Notes under the pieces: model-generated
The model's input: the letters and a program-made list of their open reading frames with translations, nothing else
Database searches by the model: none
What the model was told of the DNA's origin: nothing
Assembly: GCA_001896885.1 (NCBI GenBank)
Contig: MKRJ01000014.1
Coordinates: forward strand, 124,001 to 188,000
Direction of reading: 5' to 3'
DNA length: 64,000 nt
Origin: Rhizobiales bacterium 65-79
GTDB lineage: Bacteria > Pseudomonadota > Alphaproteobacteria > Rhizobiales > Rhizobiaceae
Position numbers and translations under genes: made by a program
Shown: positions 54,945 to 63,264 of the stretch, piece by piece
How positions within the stretch are numbered: position 1 is the stretch's first letter
How the letters are laid out: each line of letters starts with the position of its first letter

Positions 54945-55592
54945 CTACAGTTTCTCCTCCAGCAGCCCGGACACGAAGTCATAAAGGCCGGGGCGGCGGT
55001 CGCGGCGCAGCCTTTCCGCCGTGGCGATCGCCCTGACCGCGGCGAAGGCGCGGTCGAGATCCTCGTTGACGACGACATAGTCATATTCGCGCCAGTGCTC
55101 GATCTCCAGGCGCGCATTCTTCAGCCGGGTCTCGATCGTCGCATCGGAATCCTCGGCGCGCCGCTTCAGCCGCGATTTCAGCTCCCGCATCGAGGGAGGA
55201 AGGATGAAGATGGAGACGATATCCGCCCGCATCTTCTCGCTGAGCTGGACGGCGCCCTGCCAGTCTATGTCGAAGAGCATGTCGCGGCCGGCCGCCATGG
55301 CCGCCTCGGCCGGTTCGCGCGGCGTGCCATAGAAATTGCCGTGCACCTCGGCCCATTCGAGCAGGGCGTCGGAATGGCGCAACCCCTCGAATTCACGCTG
55401 CGAGACGAAGTGGTAGTGCACCCCATCTATCTCGCTGCCCCGGCGGGGCCGCGTCGTCACGCTGACGGAAAGCTCCAGCGACGGGTCGCTTTCGAGCAGG
55501 TTGCGCGCGATGGTGGACTTGCCCGCGCCCGAGGGAGAGGAAAGCACCAGCATCACCCCACGGCGACGGATCGCGGATGCGTCTTGCACCAT
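54945..55592 (-). CDS. gmk: Guanylate kinase
   Basis: 215 aa. It phosphorylates GMP/dGMP to GDP/dGDP. The P-loop is [12 protein letters not shown], the GMP-binding region is [20 protein letters not shown], and the Asp-rich segment is [13 protein letters not shown]. The start at 55592 gives an 11-residue lead before RGVMLVLSS. It follows yicC by 3 nt, the common yicC-gmk pair. Confidence 0.96.
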   Translation of the reverse strand: MVQDASAIRRRGVMLVLSSPSGAGKSTIARNLLESDPSLELSVSVTTRPRRGSEIDGVHYHFVSQREFEGLRHSDALLEWAEVHGNFYGTPREPAEAAMAAGRDMLFDIDWQGAVQLSEKMRADIVSIFILPPSMRELKSRLKRRAEDSDATIETRLKNARLEIEHWREYDYVVVNEDLDRAFAAVRAIATAERLRRDRRPGLYDFVSGLLEEKL

Positions 55593-55595
55593 GCA

Positions 55596-56483
55596 CTACT
55601 CCAAATTCTGCACCTGTTCGCGGAAGCGGTCGACCACGGCCTTAAGCTCGAGGCCAATCGCCGTGATCGCCGCCGCGTTCGATTTGGAGCACAACGTATT
55701 CGATTCGCGATTGAATTCCTGTGAAAGAAAATCGAGCTTGCGCCCCACCACGCCCCCGGAAGCGAGCAGCGCGCGCGCCGAAGCGACATGGGTCTTGAGC
55801 CGGTCGATCTCCTCGCGGATGTCGGCCTTCGTCGCCAGGAAAGCCGCTTCCATCGCGAGCCGGGATTCATCGAGCGTGGGCATGGCCTCCATGACCAGCC
55901 GGACCTGCTCGGCAAGCCTTGCGCGGATCGCGTGCGGCTCGCGCGACGGATCCGCCTCGGCGGCGAGCGTCAGCGCCTCGATCTCCCCGACATGGCCGAG
56001 GAGCAGCCTTGCGAGGGCGGCGCCTTCCTCCAGCCGGGCCTTTTCCAACCCCGCCAGCGCTTCCTCCAGCGCTGCCAGCACCACCGCGTCGAAGGCGGCT
56101 GCGTCTTCCTCCGACGCCAGCGGATCGGCGAATTCAAGCACGCCGCGCAGCCCCAGCAACCCGTCGGCGCGGGCCGGCGCGAAGCCGAACTCCCGTTCCA
56201 GCCGCTTCGCCAGCGCCGAGACATTCCTGAGCAGCGTCTCGTTGACAGCCGGCGTCGCCATGGCGCCCTGCTTCATCAGGTTGAGCGACCCGTAGAACTG
56301 GCCGCGCGAGAAGCGCTTCTGCAACGCCTGCCTCGCCGGCTGTTCGAGCCGCTCCAGTCCGGGCGGCAGGCGCAGCCGGGCTTCCAGCCCCTTGCCGTTG
56401 ACGGATTTCAGCTCCCAGGCGAAGGCGCTGCCGAGGTAATCGCCCGTGGACCGGGCAAAGCCGGTCATGCTCTGTAGCGCCAT
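55596..56483 (-). CDS. yicC: YicC-family endoribonuclease
   Basis: 295 aa. YicC proteins have been described as metal-dependent endoribonucleases acting on small RNAs. The N-terminal SMTGFARSTGDYLG and ELKSVNGKGLEARLRLP, and the C-terminal GRKLDFLSQEFNRESNTLCS, are diagnostic. The ATG at 56483 (MALQSMTGF) is preferred over a TTG 6 nt upstream. It lies between mltG and gmk. Confidence 0.93.
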   Translation of the reverse strand: MALQSMTGFARSTGDYLGSAFAWELKSVNGKGLEARLRLPPGLERLEQPARQALQKRFSRGQFYGSLNLMKQGAMATPAVNETLLRNVSALAKRLEREFGFAPARADGLLGLRGVLEFADPLASEEDAAAFDAVVLAALEEALAGLEKARLEEGAALARLLLGHVGEIEALTLAAEADPSREPHAIRARLAEQVRLVMEAMPTLDESRLAMEAAFLATKADIREEIDRLKTHVASARALLASGGVVGRKLDFLSQEFNRESNTLCSKSNAAAITAIGLELKAVVDRFREQVQNLE

Positions 56484-56535
56484 CGGCAAATCTTCCCCTA
56501 CCGGATCCCGAAGCCGGAGGCTGCGGAATCACTTT

Positions 56536-56562
56536 CCCTCTCCTCTGTCATAGTGGAGAGGG
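56536..56562. repeat. Small palindrome between mltG and yicC
   Basis: CCCTCTCC (56536-56543) and GGAGAGGG (56555-56562) form a perfect 8-bp inverted repeat with an 11-nt loop. There is no T-run on the minus strand, so it is not a classical terminator. Its arms share the CTCTCC/GGAGAG core with the terminator at 22396-22424. Confidence 0.45.
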
Positions 56563-56589
56563 CGCGGTTTGTCGCTTTGGTGCAGTGGT

Positions 56590-57765
56590 TCAATCCGGCG
56601 GATTCGTGCCGGTGTCGTCCATGCCGTCCGAAGCGCCGGATTCCTTCCGCTCCTTCTCAAGCTTGCGCCAGCGGGCGACGTTCTGGTTGTGCTCGGCAAG
56701 CGTCGAAGCGAAGGCATGGCCGCCGCTCCCGTCGGCGACGAAATAGAGGTCGTCCGTGTTCGCCGGGTTGGCCACGGCCTCGAGCGCCGCCCGGCCGGGA
56801 TTGGCGATCGGCGTCGGCGGCAGGCCGTCGATTACATATGTGTTGTAGGGCGTCGGCTTTTCCTTGTCCGACTGGAAGATCGGACGCCCTTCCGGCCGGC
56901 CTTCGCCGCCGAAGAGGCCGTAGATGATCGTCGGATCGGACTGCAGCCGCATATGGTGCTTCAGGCGGTTTATGAACACCGCCGCCACGCGCGGCCGCTC
57001 CGCCGGCACGCCTGTCTCCTTCTCGACGATCGACGCCAGCGTCACGAACTCGTTCAGATTCTTGAGCGGGAGGTCGGGCGCCCGTTTTTCCCAGATCGAC
57101 TGCACCAGCTTCTTCTGCTCGGCCATCATCCTGTCGATGACCTGCTGCCTCGTGGTGCCGCGCGTGAACCGTTGCGTATCCGCCGCCAGGCTGCCTTCGG
57201 GCGGCATCTTGGCCGGCATGTCGCCGACCAGCACATCGTCGTCGGCGATACGCTTGAAGGCCTCCGCGACCGTCAGCCCTTCGGGAATCGTCAGCGAATG
57301 CAGGATCGACTTGCCGCTTTTCAGGATGTCCATGATCTGATGCATGGAAGCGCCGGCGGGAATGGCGTATTCGCCGGCCCTCAGCTTGCTCTGGTTGCCG
57401 TAGAACTGCACGCCGGCCCGGAACAATTGGGCATCGCCGACGAGGCCCCGCGCTTCCAGCTCGCCGGCGATCGTGTTCGCGCCGGCATTCGGCTTCACCA
57501 GGAAAGTCGAATCCTGCGTCGACGGCCCCTTTCCGTCGAATACCTGCTTGCCGATGTAGATGCCGAAACCGACCGCCAACGTCAAAAGAATGACGCAGGA
57601 AACGAGAAAATTCAGGAAGACGACGAACTGGCTGCGCGACTGCCGCGAGCGCCTGCCTTTCGGGGCGCCAGACAGCGGCGCGTCGTAAGCGGCGTTCGCT
57701 CCGGCCTCCGGCTGCTCTCCCACGCTTTCCCCCGATTGGCTTGGATCGCCGTTATACTCGTTCAT
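56590..57765 (-). CDS. mltG: Endolytic transglycosylase MltG
   Basis: 391 aa. It cleaves nascent glycan strands in the inner-membrane outer leaflet and sets glycan chain length. A cytoplasmic N-terminal tail of about 55 residues precedes one transmembrane helix (about 56-78), a LysM-like subdomain (NAGANTIAGELEARGLVGDA) and the YceG catalytic domain. The catalytic Glu is in ASIVEKETGVPAERP, and PTIIYGLFGG and NTYVIDGLPPTPIANPG follow. The start is the ATG at 57765 (MNEYNGDPSQ); an in-frame start further upstream lacks family support. Confidence 0.94.
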   Translation of the reverse strand: MNEYNGDPSQSGESVGEQPEAGANAAYDAPLSGAPKGRRSRQSRSQFVVFLNFLVSCVILLTLAVGFGIYIGKQVFDGKGPSTQDSTFLVKPNAGANTIAGELEARGLVGDAQLFRAGVQFYGNQSKLRAGEYAIPAGASMHQIMDILKSGKSILHSLTIPEGLTVAEAFKRIADDDVLVGDMPAKMPPEGSLAADTQRFTRGTTRQQVIDRMMAEQKKLVQSIWEKRAPDLPLKNLNEFVTLASIVEKETGVPAERPRVAAVFINRLKHHMRLQSDPTIIYGLFGGEGRPEGRPIFQSDKEKPTPYNTYVIDGLPPTPIANPGRAALEAVANPANTDDLYFVADGSGGHAFASTLAEHNQNVARWRKLEKERKESGASDGMDDTGTNPPD

Positions 57766-57872
57766 TCCCCGTTCGTGCCCAGGCTTGATGCATTGTGGTT
57801 CGTTACCGACTGCTACGCGAACACTAGATCCGAATATGGCAAATTTCACGGCACGGCGGACGCGCCGTGCGA

Positions 57873-59135
57873 TCAGGCGTCGTAGCGGCGGAAAACCAGG
57901 GACGCGTTGGTGCCACCGAACCCGAAGGAATTCGAAAGCGCGATGTCGATCGTCCGTTTGCGCGGCGTATTGGGGACGAGGTCGATCGCCGATTCGACCG
58001 CCGGATTGTCGAGATTGATGGTTGCCGGCGCAATCCCGTCGCGGATCGCCAGGATCGAGAAGATCGCCTCGGCCGCACCGGCTGCGCCCAGCATGTGGCC
58101 GATCGAGGATTTAGTCGAGGACATGGAGATCTTCGACGCGGCGTTGCCGACGAGCCGCTCCACCGCGCCGAGTTCGATCGTGTCGGCCATGGTCGAAGTG
58201 CCGTGGGCATTGATGTAGTCGATGTCGGCCGCCGTCAGGCGGGCGTTTTTCAGCGCCGCCGTCATGCAGCGATAGGCGCCGTCGCCGTCTTCCGCCGGAG
58301 CCGTGATATGATGAGCGTCGCCGCTCATCCCGTAGCCCACGACTTCCGCGTAGATACGCGCACCGCGCGCCCTGGCATGTTCCAGTTCTTCCAGCACAAC
58401 CACGCCCGCGCCTTCGGCGATGACGAAGCCGTCGCGGTCGCGGTCATAAGGCCGCGACGCCTTCTCGGGCGTGTCGTTATAGCGGGTCGAAAGCGCCTTG
58501 CACGCGGCAAAACCGGCAAGCGCCAAACGGCCGATCGGCGCTTCGGCGCCGCCCGCGACCATTACCTCGGCATCGCCGAAGGCGATCATGCGGGAGGCGT
58601 CGCCGATCGCGTGCGCGCCGGTGGAGCATGCCGTCACCACGGCATGATTCGGGCCTTTCAGCCCGTGCCTGATCGAAACCTGGCCGGAGACGAGGTTGAT
58701 GATGTTGCCGGTGATGAAGAAAGGGCTGATCCGGCGCGGACCACGCTCCTGCAGGATCAAGGCGTTTTCCGCGATACCCTCGATACCGCCTATGCCCGAG
58801 CCGATCGTGACGCCGGTATAGTTCTGCTCTTCGGGCGCGTTGGGATGCCAACCGGCATCGTCCAGCGCCATGTCGGCGGCCGCTATGCCATAGGCGATGA
58901 ACTCGCCTATCTTGCGCTGTTCCTTTGCCTCGAGGAAGCGGTCCGGATTATATGTCCCGTTCTCGCCATCGCCGCGCGGCACCATGCTGGCGATCTTGCA
59001 GGGCATATCCTCCACGTCGAACGTATCGATGCGGCGGGCACCGCTCTTGCCGTCGAGCAGGGCCTTCCAGCTATGCTCGACACCAACGCCCAAGGGGGAG
59101 ACAAGACCCATGCCGGTGACGACGACGCGCCTCAT
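57873..59135 (-). CDS. fabF: Beta-ketoacyl-ACP synthase II
   Basis: 420 aa condensing enzyme of fatty acid elongation. The catalytic triad is visible: Cys in VVTACSTGAHAIGDA, His in NAHGTSTMADTIELGA and His in SSTKSSIGHMLGAAG. The N-terminus MRRVVVTGMGLVSPLG sets the start at 59135. It follows acpP by 63 nt, the near-universal acpP-fabF order. Confidence 0.96.
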   Translation of the reverse strand: MRRVVVTGMGLVSPLGVGVEHSWKALLDGKSGARRIDTFDVEDMPCKIASMVPRGDGENGTYNPDRFLEAKEQRKIGEFIAYGIAAADMALDDAGWHPNAPEEQNYTGVTIGSGIGGIEGIAENALILQERGPRRISPFFITGNIINLVSGQVSIRHGLKGPNHAVVTACSTGAHAIGDASRMIAFGDAEVMVAGGAEAPIGRLALAGFAACKALSTRYNDTPEKASRPYDRDRDGFVIAEGAGVVVLEELEHARARGARIYAEVVGYGMSGDAHHITAPAEDGDGAYRCMTAALKNARLTAADIDYINAHGTSTMADTIELGAVERLVGNAASKISMSSTKSSIGHMLGAAGAAEAIFSILAIRDGIAPATINLDNPAVESAIDLVPNTPRKRTIDIALSNSFGFGGTNASLVFRRYDA

Positions 59136-59198
59136 TCGCGCTTCTCCCTCTTTCGGCATCACGCGCCGCCCGGCACGGCCGGGCACGCGGCGGGGATA

Positions 59199-59435
59199 TC
59201 AGGATGAAGCCTTGTCGATATACTTGACCGCATCGCCAACGGTGAGGATCGTCTCGGCTGCGTCGTCGGGAATCTCGACGCCGAACTCTTCTTCGAATGC
59301 CATGACGAGTTCGACAGTATCGAGGCTGTCGGCGCCCAAATCATCGATGAAGCTCGCCTGCTCCGTAACCTTGTCCGCGTCAACACCGAGGTGCTCGACG
59401 ACGATTTTCTTGACGCGTTCTGCGGTATCGCTCAT
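59199..59435 (-). CDS. acpP: Acyl carrier protein
   Basis: 78 aa, acidic. It carries acyl chains on a phosphopantetheine arm attached to the Ser of [19 protein letters not shown]. All fatty acid, LpxA, LpxD and LipB reactions encoded in this window draw on it. ATG at 59435 with GGGTTCCC upstream. The 258-bp region before it contains a long hairpin and probably a dedicated promoter for this very abundant protein. Confidence 0.97.
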   Translation of the reverse strand: MSDTAERVKKIVVEHLGVDADKVTEQASFIDDLGADSLDTVELVMAFEEEFGVEIPDDAAETILTVGDAVKYIDKASS

Positions 59436-59622
59436 TTGGGAACCCTCGAATTCATGTTTCCGTGTCTTCGTTAACGGCAGGCCAGCCGCTAATCAAGCTC
59501 AAAGATTTCCGGGCGTCACGCGCCCCTTTTTGTCGTTTTCGGCATCCGTTAAGGGGGCCGATAGCATGAAGGTAGGCCGGTTTAAAGGCCCAGCGGGCGG
59601 ATAGTTAGCCCTTGCGACTGTG

Positions 59623-59689
59623 GAAATCCGTGGGGCCGAGACGAAAACGGTGTACCACACGCCGATCGCAGCCCCGCCCCGTGGATTTC
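59623..59689 (-). promoter_or_regulatory. Long-range hairpin between fabG and acpP
   Basis: GAAATCCGTGGGG (59623-59635) can pair along its whole length with CCCCGTGGATTTC (59677-59689), 13 bp including two G-U pairs, around a 41-nt loop. It starts 5 nt after the fabG stop on the minus strand. Lacking a U-run, it may be a 3' stabiliser or processing site separating fabDG from acpP mRNA. Confidence 0.45.
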
Positions 59690-59693
59690 GAAC

Positions 59694-60431
59694 TCAGATC
59701 ATCGCCATCCCGCCGTTCACGTGGATGGTCTGGCCGGTGATGTAGGCCGCCTCGGTCGATGCGAGGAAGACGGCGGCCGCGGCGATCTCGTCGCCCTTGC
59801 CCATCCGCTTCATCGGGATCGCTCCCATGATCGCTTCCTTCTGCTTATCGTTCAGCTTGTCGGTCATGGCCGATTCGATGAAGCCCGGAGCAATGCAGTT
59901 GACGGTGATGCCGCGGCTCGCGATCTCGCCGGCGAGCGCCTTGGAGAAGCCGATCATGCCGGCCTTCGAGGCGACATAGTTGGTCTGCCCGGGATTGCCG
60001 GTGACGCCCACGACGGAGGTGATGTTGACGATCCGGCCGAAGCGGCGGCGCATCATGGGATGGGTGAGTTCGCGGGTGAGCCGCATCATCGCGTTCAGGT
60101 TCACCTCGATGACCGAATCCCAATCCTCGTCCGACATGCGCACGAACAGCCCGTCGCGGGTGATCCCGGCATTATTGACCAGGATATCGACACCGCCGAA
60201 CTCCGCTTCCGCCTTCTGGCCGAGCGCCTTGACGGCATCGCGGTCGGACAGGTTCGCGGCGAAGATTTTGGCGCGGTCGCCGAGTTCTCCGGCTAACGCC
60301 TCCAGCTTCTCCACGCGCGTGCCGTGCAGGCCGACCGTGGCGCCCTGCGCATGAAGCGCCCTGGCAATCGCCTCGCCGATGCCGCCGGACGCGCCGGTGA
60401 CGAGCGCCTTCTTGCCTGTCAGATCGAACAT
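59694..60431 (-). CDS. fabG: 3-oxoacyl-ACP reductase FabG
   Basis: 245 aa SDR that reduces 3-oxoacyl-ACP with NADPH. Motifs are TGASGGIGEAIARAL (cofactor), NNAGITRDGLFVRM, the active-site Ser in IVNITSVVGVTGNPGQ, and YVASKAGMIG (Tyr/Lys). The ending YITGQTIHVNGGMAM is typical. It follows fabD by 51 nt. Confidence 0.97.
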   Translation of the reverse strand: MFDLTGKKALVTGASGGIGEAIARALHAQGATVGLHGTRVEKLEALAGELGDRAKIFAANLSDRDAVKALGQKAEAEFGGVDILVNNAGITRDGLFVRMSDEDWDSVIEVNLNAMMRLTRELTHPMMRRRFGRIVNITSVVGVTGNPGQTNYVASKAGMIGFSKALAGEIASRGITVNCIAPGFIESAMTDKLNDKQKEAIMGAIPMKRMGKGDEIAAAAVFLASTEAAYITGQTIHVNGGMAMI

Positions 60432-60482
60432 GGATCTTTCCCTTTCAGGGTCATGCAGGAATATGTTCCAGCAATGGTTTAA

Positions 60483-61424
60483 TCAGCCAAGCGTCGAAAT
60501 CGCCGCTTCAACGTCCGCGGGCGAAGTGACCGAAACCGTCGCGATTTCCCGGTTGATGCGGCGGGCCAGACCGGAAAGGACCTTGCCCGAGCCGATCTCG
60601 TACAGCGTATCGACGCCGTGGGCGCCGAACCACTCGACCGTCTCGCGCCAGCGCACCCGTCCCGTCACCTGCTCGACCAGCCGGGCCCTAATCTCCTTCG
60701 GGTCGGTCAGCGGCGCGACGGCGACGTTGCTCACCACCGGCACTGCCGGCGCCTTCATCGCAACTTCGCCAAGCGCGGCGCGCATGCGCTCGGCGGCGGG
60801 CGCCATCAGCGCCGAATGGAACGGCGCCGAAACCGGCAGCATGATCGCGCGCTTGGCGCCACGCTCGGTGCAGAGCCGGGCGGCGTTCTCGACGCCTTCC
60901 TTCGTGCCGGAGATGACGAGCTGACCGCCGCCATTGTCGTTGGCGATCTGGCAGGTCGATTTCGCCGACGCCTCCCGGCATGCCGCTTCGACTGCGTCCT
61001 GGTCGAGCCCGAGGATCGCGGCCATCGCCCCCTCTCCGGCCGGCACTGCTTCCTGCATCGCGTCGCCCCGGATACGGAGCAGCCGCGCCGTGTCCGAAAG
61101 CGTGAAAGCCCCGGCGACGCAGAGCGCGGAATATTCACCGAGCGAATGGCCCGCGACATAGGCGACCTTGCCGACCAACGAAAGGCCGCGCGCTTCCATT
61201 GCCCGGATCGCTGCGACCGACACCGCCATCAGGGCCGGCTGCTGATTGGAGGTCAGCGTGAGCACGTCTTCCGGCCCTTCCCACATGATCGCGGAAAGTT
61301 TCTGGCCCAGCGCCTCGTCGACCTCCTCGAACACGGCGCGAGCTTCCGGAAACGCGTTGGCAAGTTCCTTGCCCATGCCGACCGCCTGGCTTCCCTGCCC
61401 CGGGAATGTGAACGCAATGGCCAT
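60483..61424 (-). CDS. fabD: Malonyl-CoA:ACP transacylase
   Basis: 313 aa. It loads malonyl groups onto ACP. The N-terminal FTFPGQGSQAVGMGKEL, the nucleophile Ser in VAGHSLGEYSAL and the catalytic His region SAPFHSALMAPA are present. The start is the ATG at 61424 (MAIAFTFPGQ). It is the first gene of the fabD-fabG-acpP-fabF run. The 76 nt upstream, before the DUF1993 gene, are too short to judge the promoter. Confidence 0.96.
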   Translation of the reverse strand: MAIAFTFPGQGSQAVGMGKELANAFPEARAVFEEVDEALGQKLSAIMWEGPEDVLTLTSNQQPALMAVSVAAIRAMEARGLSLVGKVAYVAGHSLGEYSALCVAGAFTLSDTARLLRIRGDAMQEAVPAGEGAMAAILGLDQDAVEAACREASAKSTCQIANDNGGGQLVISGTKEGVENAARLCTERGAKRAIMLPVSAPFHSALMAPAAERMRAALGEVAMKAPAVPVVSNVAVAPLTDPKEIRARLVEQVTGRVRWRETVEWFGAHGVDTLYEIGSGKVLSGLARRINREIATVSVTSPADVEAAISTLG

Positions 61425-61500
61425 TTCGCCGCTCCAGGCTACCGATATTCGGGCTGCGTGTGGCGCAGGAAGCGCTGCCAAGTCAAGGCCGGCCGCCGCG

Positions 61501-62007
61501 TCATCCTCTGCCGAAGAAATCGCTCTTGCCGATCGGCACGCCGTTGTGGCGCAGGATGGCGTAGGCCGTGGTCATGTGGAAATAGAAGTTCGGCGTGGCG
61601 AAGTGGAGGAGGTACTGCATGCCGGAGAATTTCATCTCGCCGCCGCCGAGCTTCAACACGATTTCCTTCTCTTCGGAGCCGTCGATGTCGGCGGCCGAAA
61701 AACCCTTCAGATAGTCCTGCACCTTCTCTATCCGCGCCAGAAGCTCGGTGAAGCTCGTCTCCTTGTCCTCCAGCTTGAGCGGATCGCGGCCGGAAAGCCG
61801 GGCGCAGGCGCCCTTGGCATGATCGGTCGCGATCTGCACCTGCGCCTTGAGCGGCAGCATGTCCGGGGCGAGCCGATCGTTGAGGAAGACGGCCGGCTCG
61901 ATCTTGCGCTGCGCCGCATTGGCTTCGCCTTTCGTCAGCACGTGCGCCAGGTTCTTGAGCATGTGGGAAAATACCGGCACGGACGCCGCGTACATGGAGA
62001 TGGGCAT
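61501..62007 (-). CDS. DUF1993 domain protein
   Basis: 168 aa. DUF1993 proteins are DinB-like four-helix proteins of unknown function. Landmarks are MYAASVPVFSHMLKNLAHVL at the start, LNDRLAPDMLPLKAQVQIAT in the middle, and the C-terminal FATPNFYFHMTTAYAILRHN, whose His residues could bind metal as in DinB. The ATG at 62007 is preceded by GGAAG. It lies upstream of fabD on the same strand with a 76-nt gap and is divergent from the secreted protein gene at 62149. Confidence 0.9.
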   Translation of the reverse strand: MPISMYAASVPVFSHMLKNLAHVLTKGEANAAQRKIEPAVFLNDRLAPDMLPLKAQVQIATDHAKGACARLSGRDPLKLEDKETSFTELLARIEKVQDYLKGFSAADIDGSEEKEIVLKLGGGEMKFSGMQYLLHFATPNFYFHMTTAYAILRHNGVPIGKSDFFGRG

Positions 62008-62148
62008 GGGTGATCTTCCTTGAAGCAGGCGGCCGGACGGCCGCGCGCCGGACAATACTCCGACCGAGAGACAAAACAAGCAGGATGGAACACGCCCTGC
62101 CCCTGCCGCATTCGGACATGAGAATCGGTAATACCAGCGGAGATTCTC

Positions 62149-63186
62149 ATGGCTCGCACCCGACTGACCGCCTTGACGATCGGCTTCCTGCTGCTGCCCG
62201 CGGCCGCCCATGCCGAGGACGCCTATCTCGACGACCGAAGCACGCCGGAAGCGCTGGTGCGCTCGCTCTACAACGCCATCGACCGGCACGAATACGCGCG
62301 GGCCTACAGCTATTTCTCGAAGCCGCCGGCCAAGGACGTGGACGCCTACGCCAAGGGCTTTGCGGATACGGCGCATGTGAAGCTCCTGACCGGTGCGGCC
62401 GGCGGCGAAGGCGCGGCAGGCAGCACCTATTACAACCTCCCCGTCGCCATCGAAGCGGTCGACAAGAAGGGCGGCTCGAAGGTCTATGCCGGCTGCTACA
62501 CGCTCCGCCTCGCCGATCCGACGATCCAGGCGGACAAATACGATCCGCTCCACATCGAGAAGGGCGAGCTGAAGCCGGCCAAGGGTGACCTCGCGGACGC
62601 ACTGCCGAAACAATGCGGCGACGGTCCGCCGCCGCCCGCGAAGGACGCCGTGCTCGACAAGGCGAAGAGCCTCTTCGCCACGGACTATGTCGGCACCTGC
62701 GACACGTCCGCCATCGGACCGGACACCGCCGAGCCGAAATCCTGGGAGATTTCCTTCACGCTCGCCTCGGACAAGGAAGGCAGCCCACCACGCAAGGCGC
62801 GGCTCTTCCAGTTCGCCTGCGCGAGCGCCGCCTACAACCAGTCGGACGTATATTATTTCGCCGATGATTCGGGCGAGCTGCGCAATCTGCAATTCGCCAC
62901 GCCGGAACTCGACGTCCGCTACGAAAACGACAAGCCGGAAGGCAAGGTCGAAAGCGTTGAGATCATCGGCTATACGGCCGCCAACCGACTGATGAATTCA
63001 TCCTACGATCCGGAAACGCGTACGATCTCGGCGACGGACAAGTGGCGCGGGGCGGGGGACGCCTCGTCGAGCGGCGCCTGGATGTTCCGCAACGGCGACT
63101 TCACGCTGGTAAAATACGACGTGGACGCCTCCTATGATGGCGAGGTCGACCCGAAATCCCTGATCGACTTCCAGACCGGGCCTTGA
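62149..63186 (+). CDS. Secreted protein of unknown function, possibly DUF1176-like
   Basis: 345 aa with a signal peptide (about 1-22, ending AHAED), so periplasmic. The first half holds an NTF2-like start (STPEALVRSLYNAIDRHEYA). The second half resembles DUF1176 proteins at NSSYDPETRTISATDKWRG and SSSGAWMFRNGDFTLVKYD. Four Cys are spaced through the mature protein (AGCYTL, KQCGDG, GTCDTS, QFACAS), enough for two disulfides. The role is unknown. It is divergent from the DUF1993 gene (141-bp gap) and convergent with the hydrolase gene. Confidence 0.75.
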   Translation: MARTRLTALTIGFLLLPAAAHAEDAYLDDRSTPEALVRSLYNAIDRHEYARAYSYFSKPPAKDVDAYAKGFADTAHVKLLTGAAGGEGAAGSTYYNLPVAIEAVDKKGGSKVYAGCYTLRLADPTIQADKYDPLHIEKGELKPAKGDLADALPKQCGDGPPPPAKDAVLDKAKSLFATDYVGTCDTSAIGPDTAEPKSWEISFTLASDKEGSPPRKARLFQFACASAAYNQSDVYYFADDSGELRNLQFATPELDVRYENDKPEGKVESVEIIGYTAANRLMNSSYDPETRTISATDKWRGAGDASSSGAWMFRNGDFTLVKYDVDASYDGEVDPKSLIDFQTGP

Positions 63187-63264
63187 GGTCGCATTAGCCC
63201 CCCAGCCGTTTTGTGTCGGGAACCCACGTCTCGGCGGTGCGATGCCAGAACCGTCAAGACAGGA

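Noticed and set aside
59510-59540. GGGCG/CGCCC hairpin followed by CTTTTTGTCGTTTT as a terminator
   Set aside because: The T-run is on the plus strand, where no gene ends; for the minus-strand fabG transcript the orientation is wrong.
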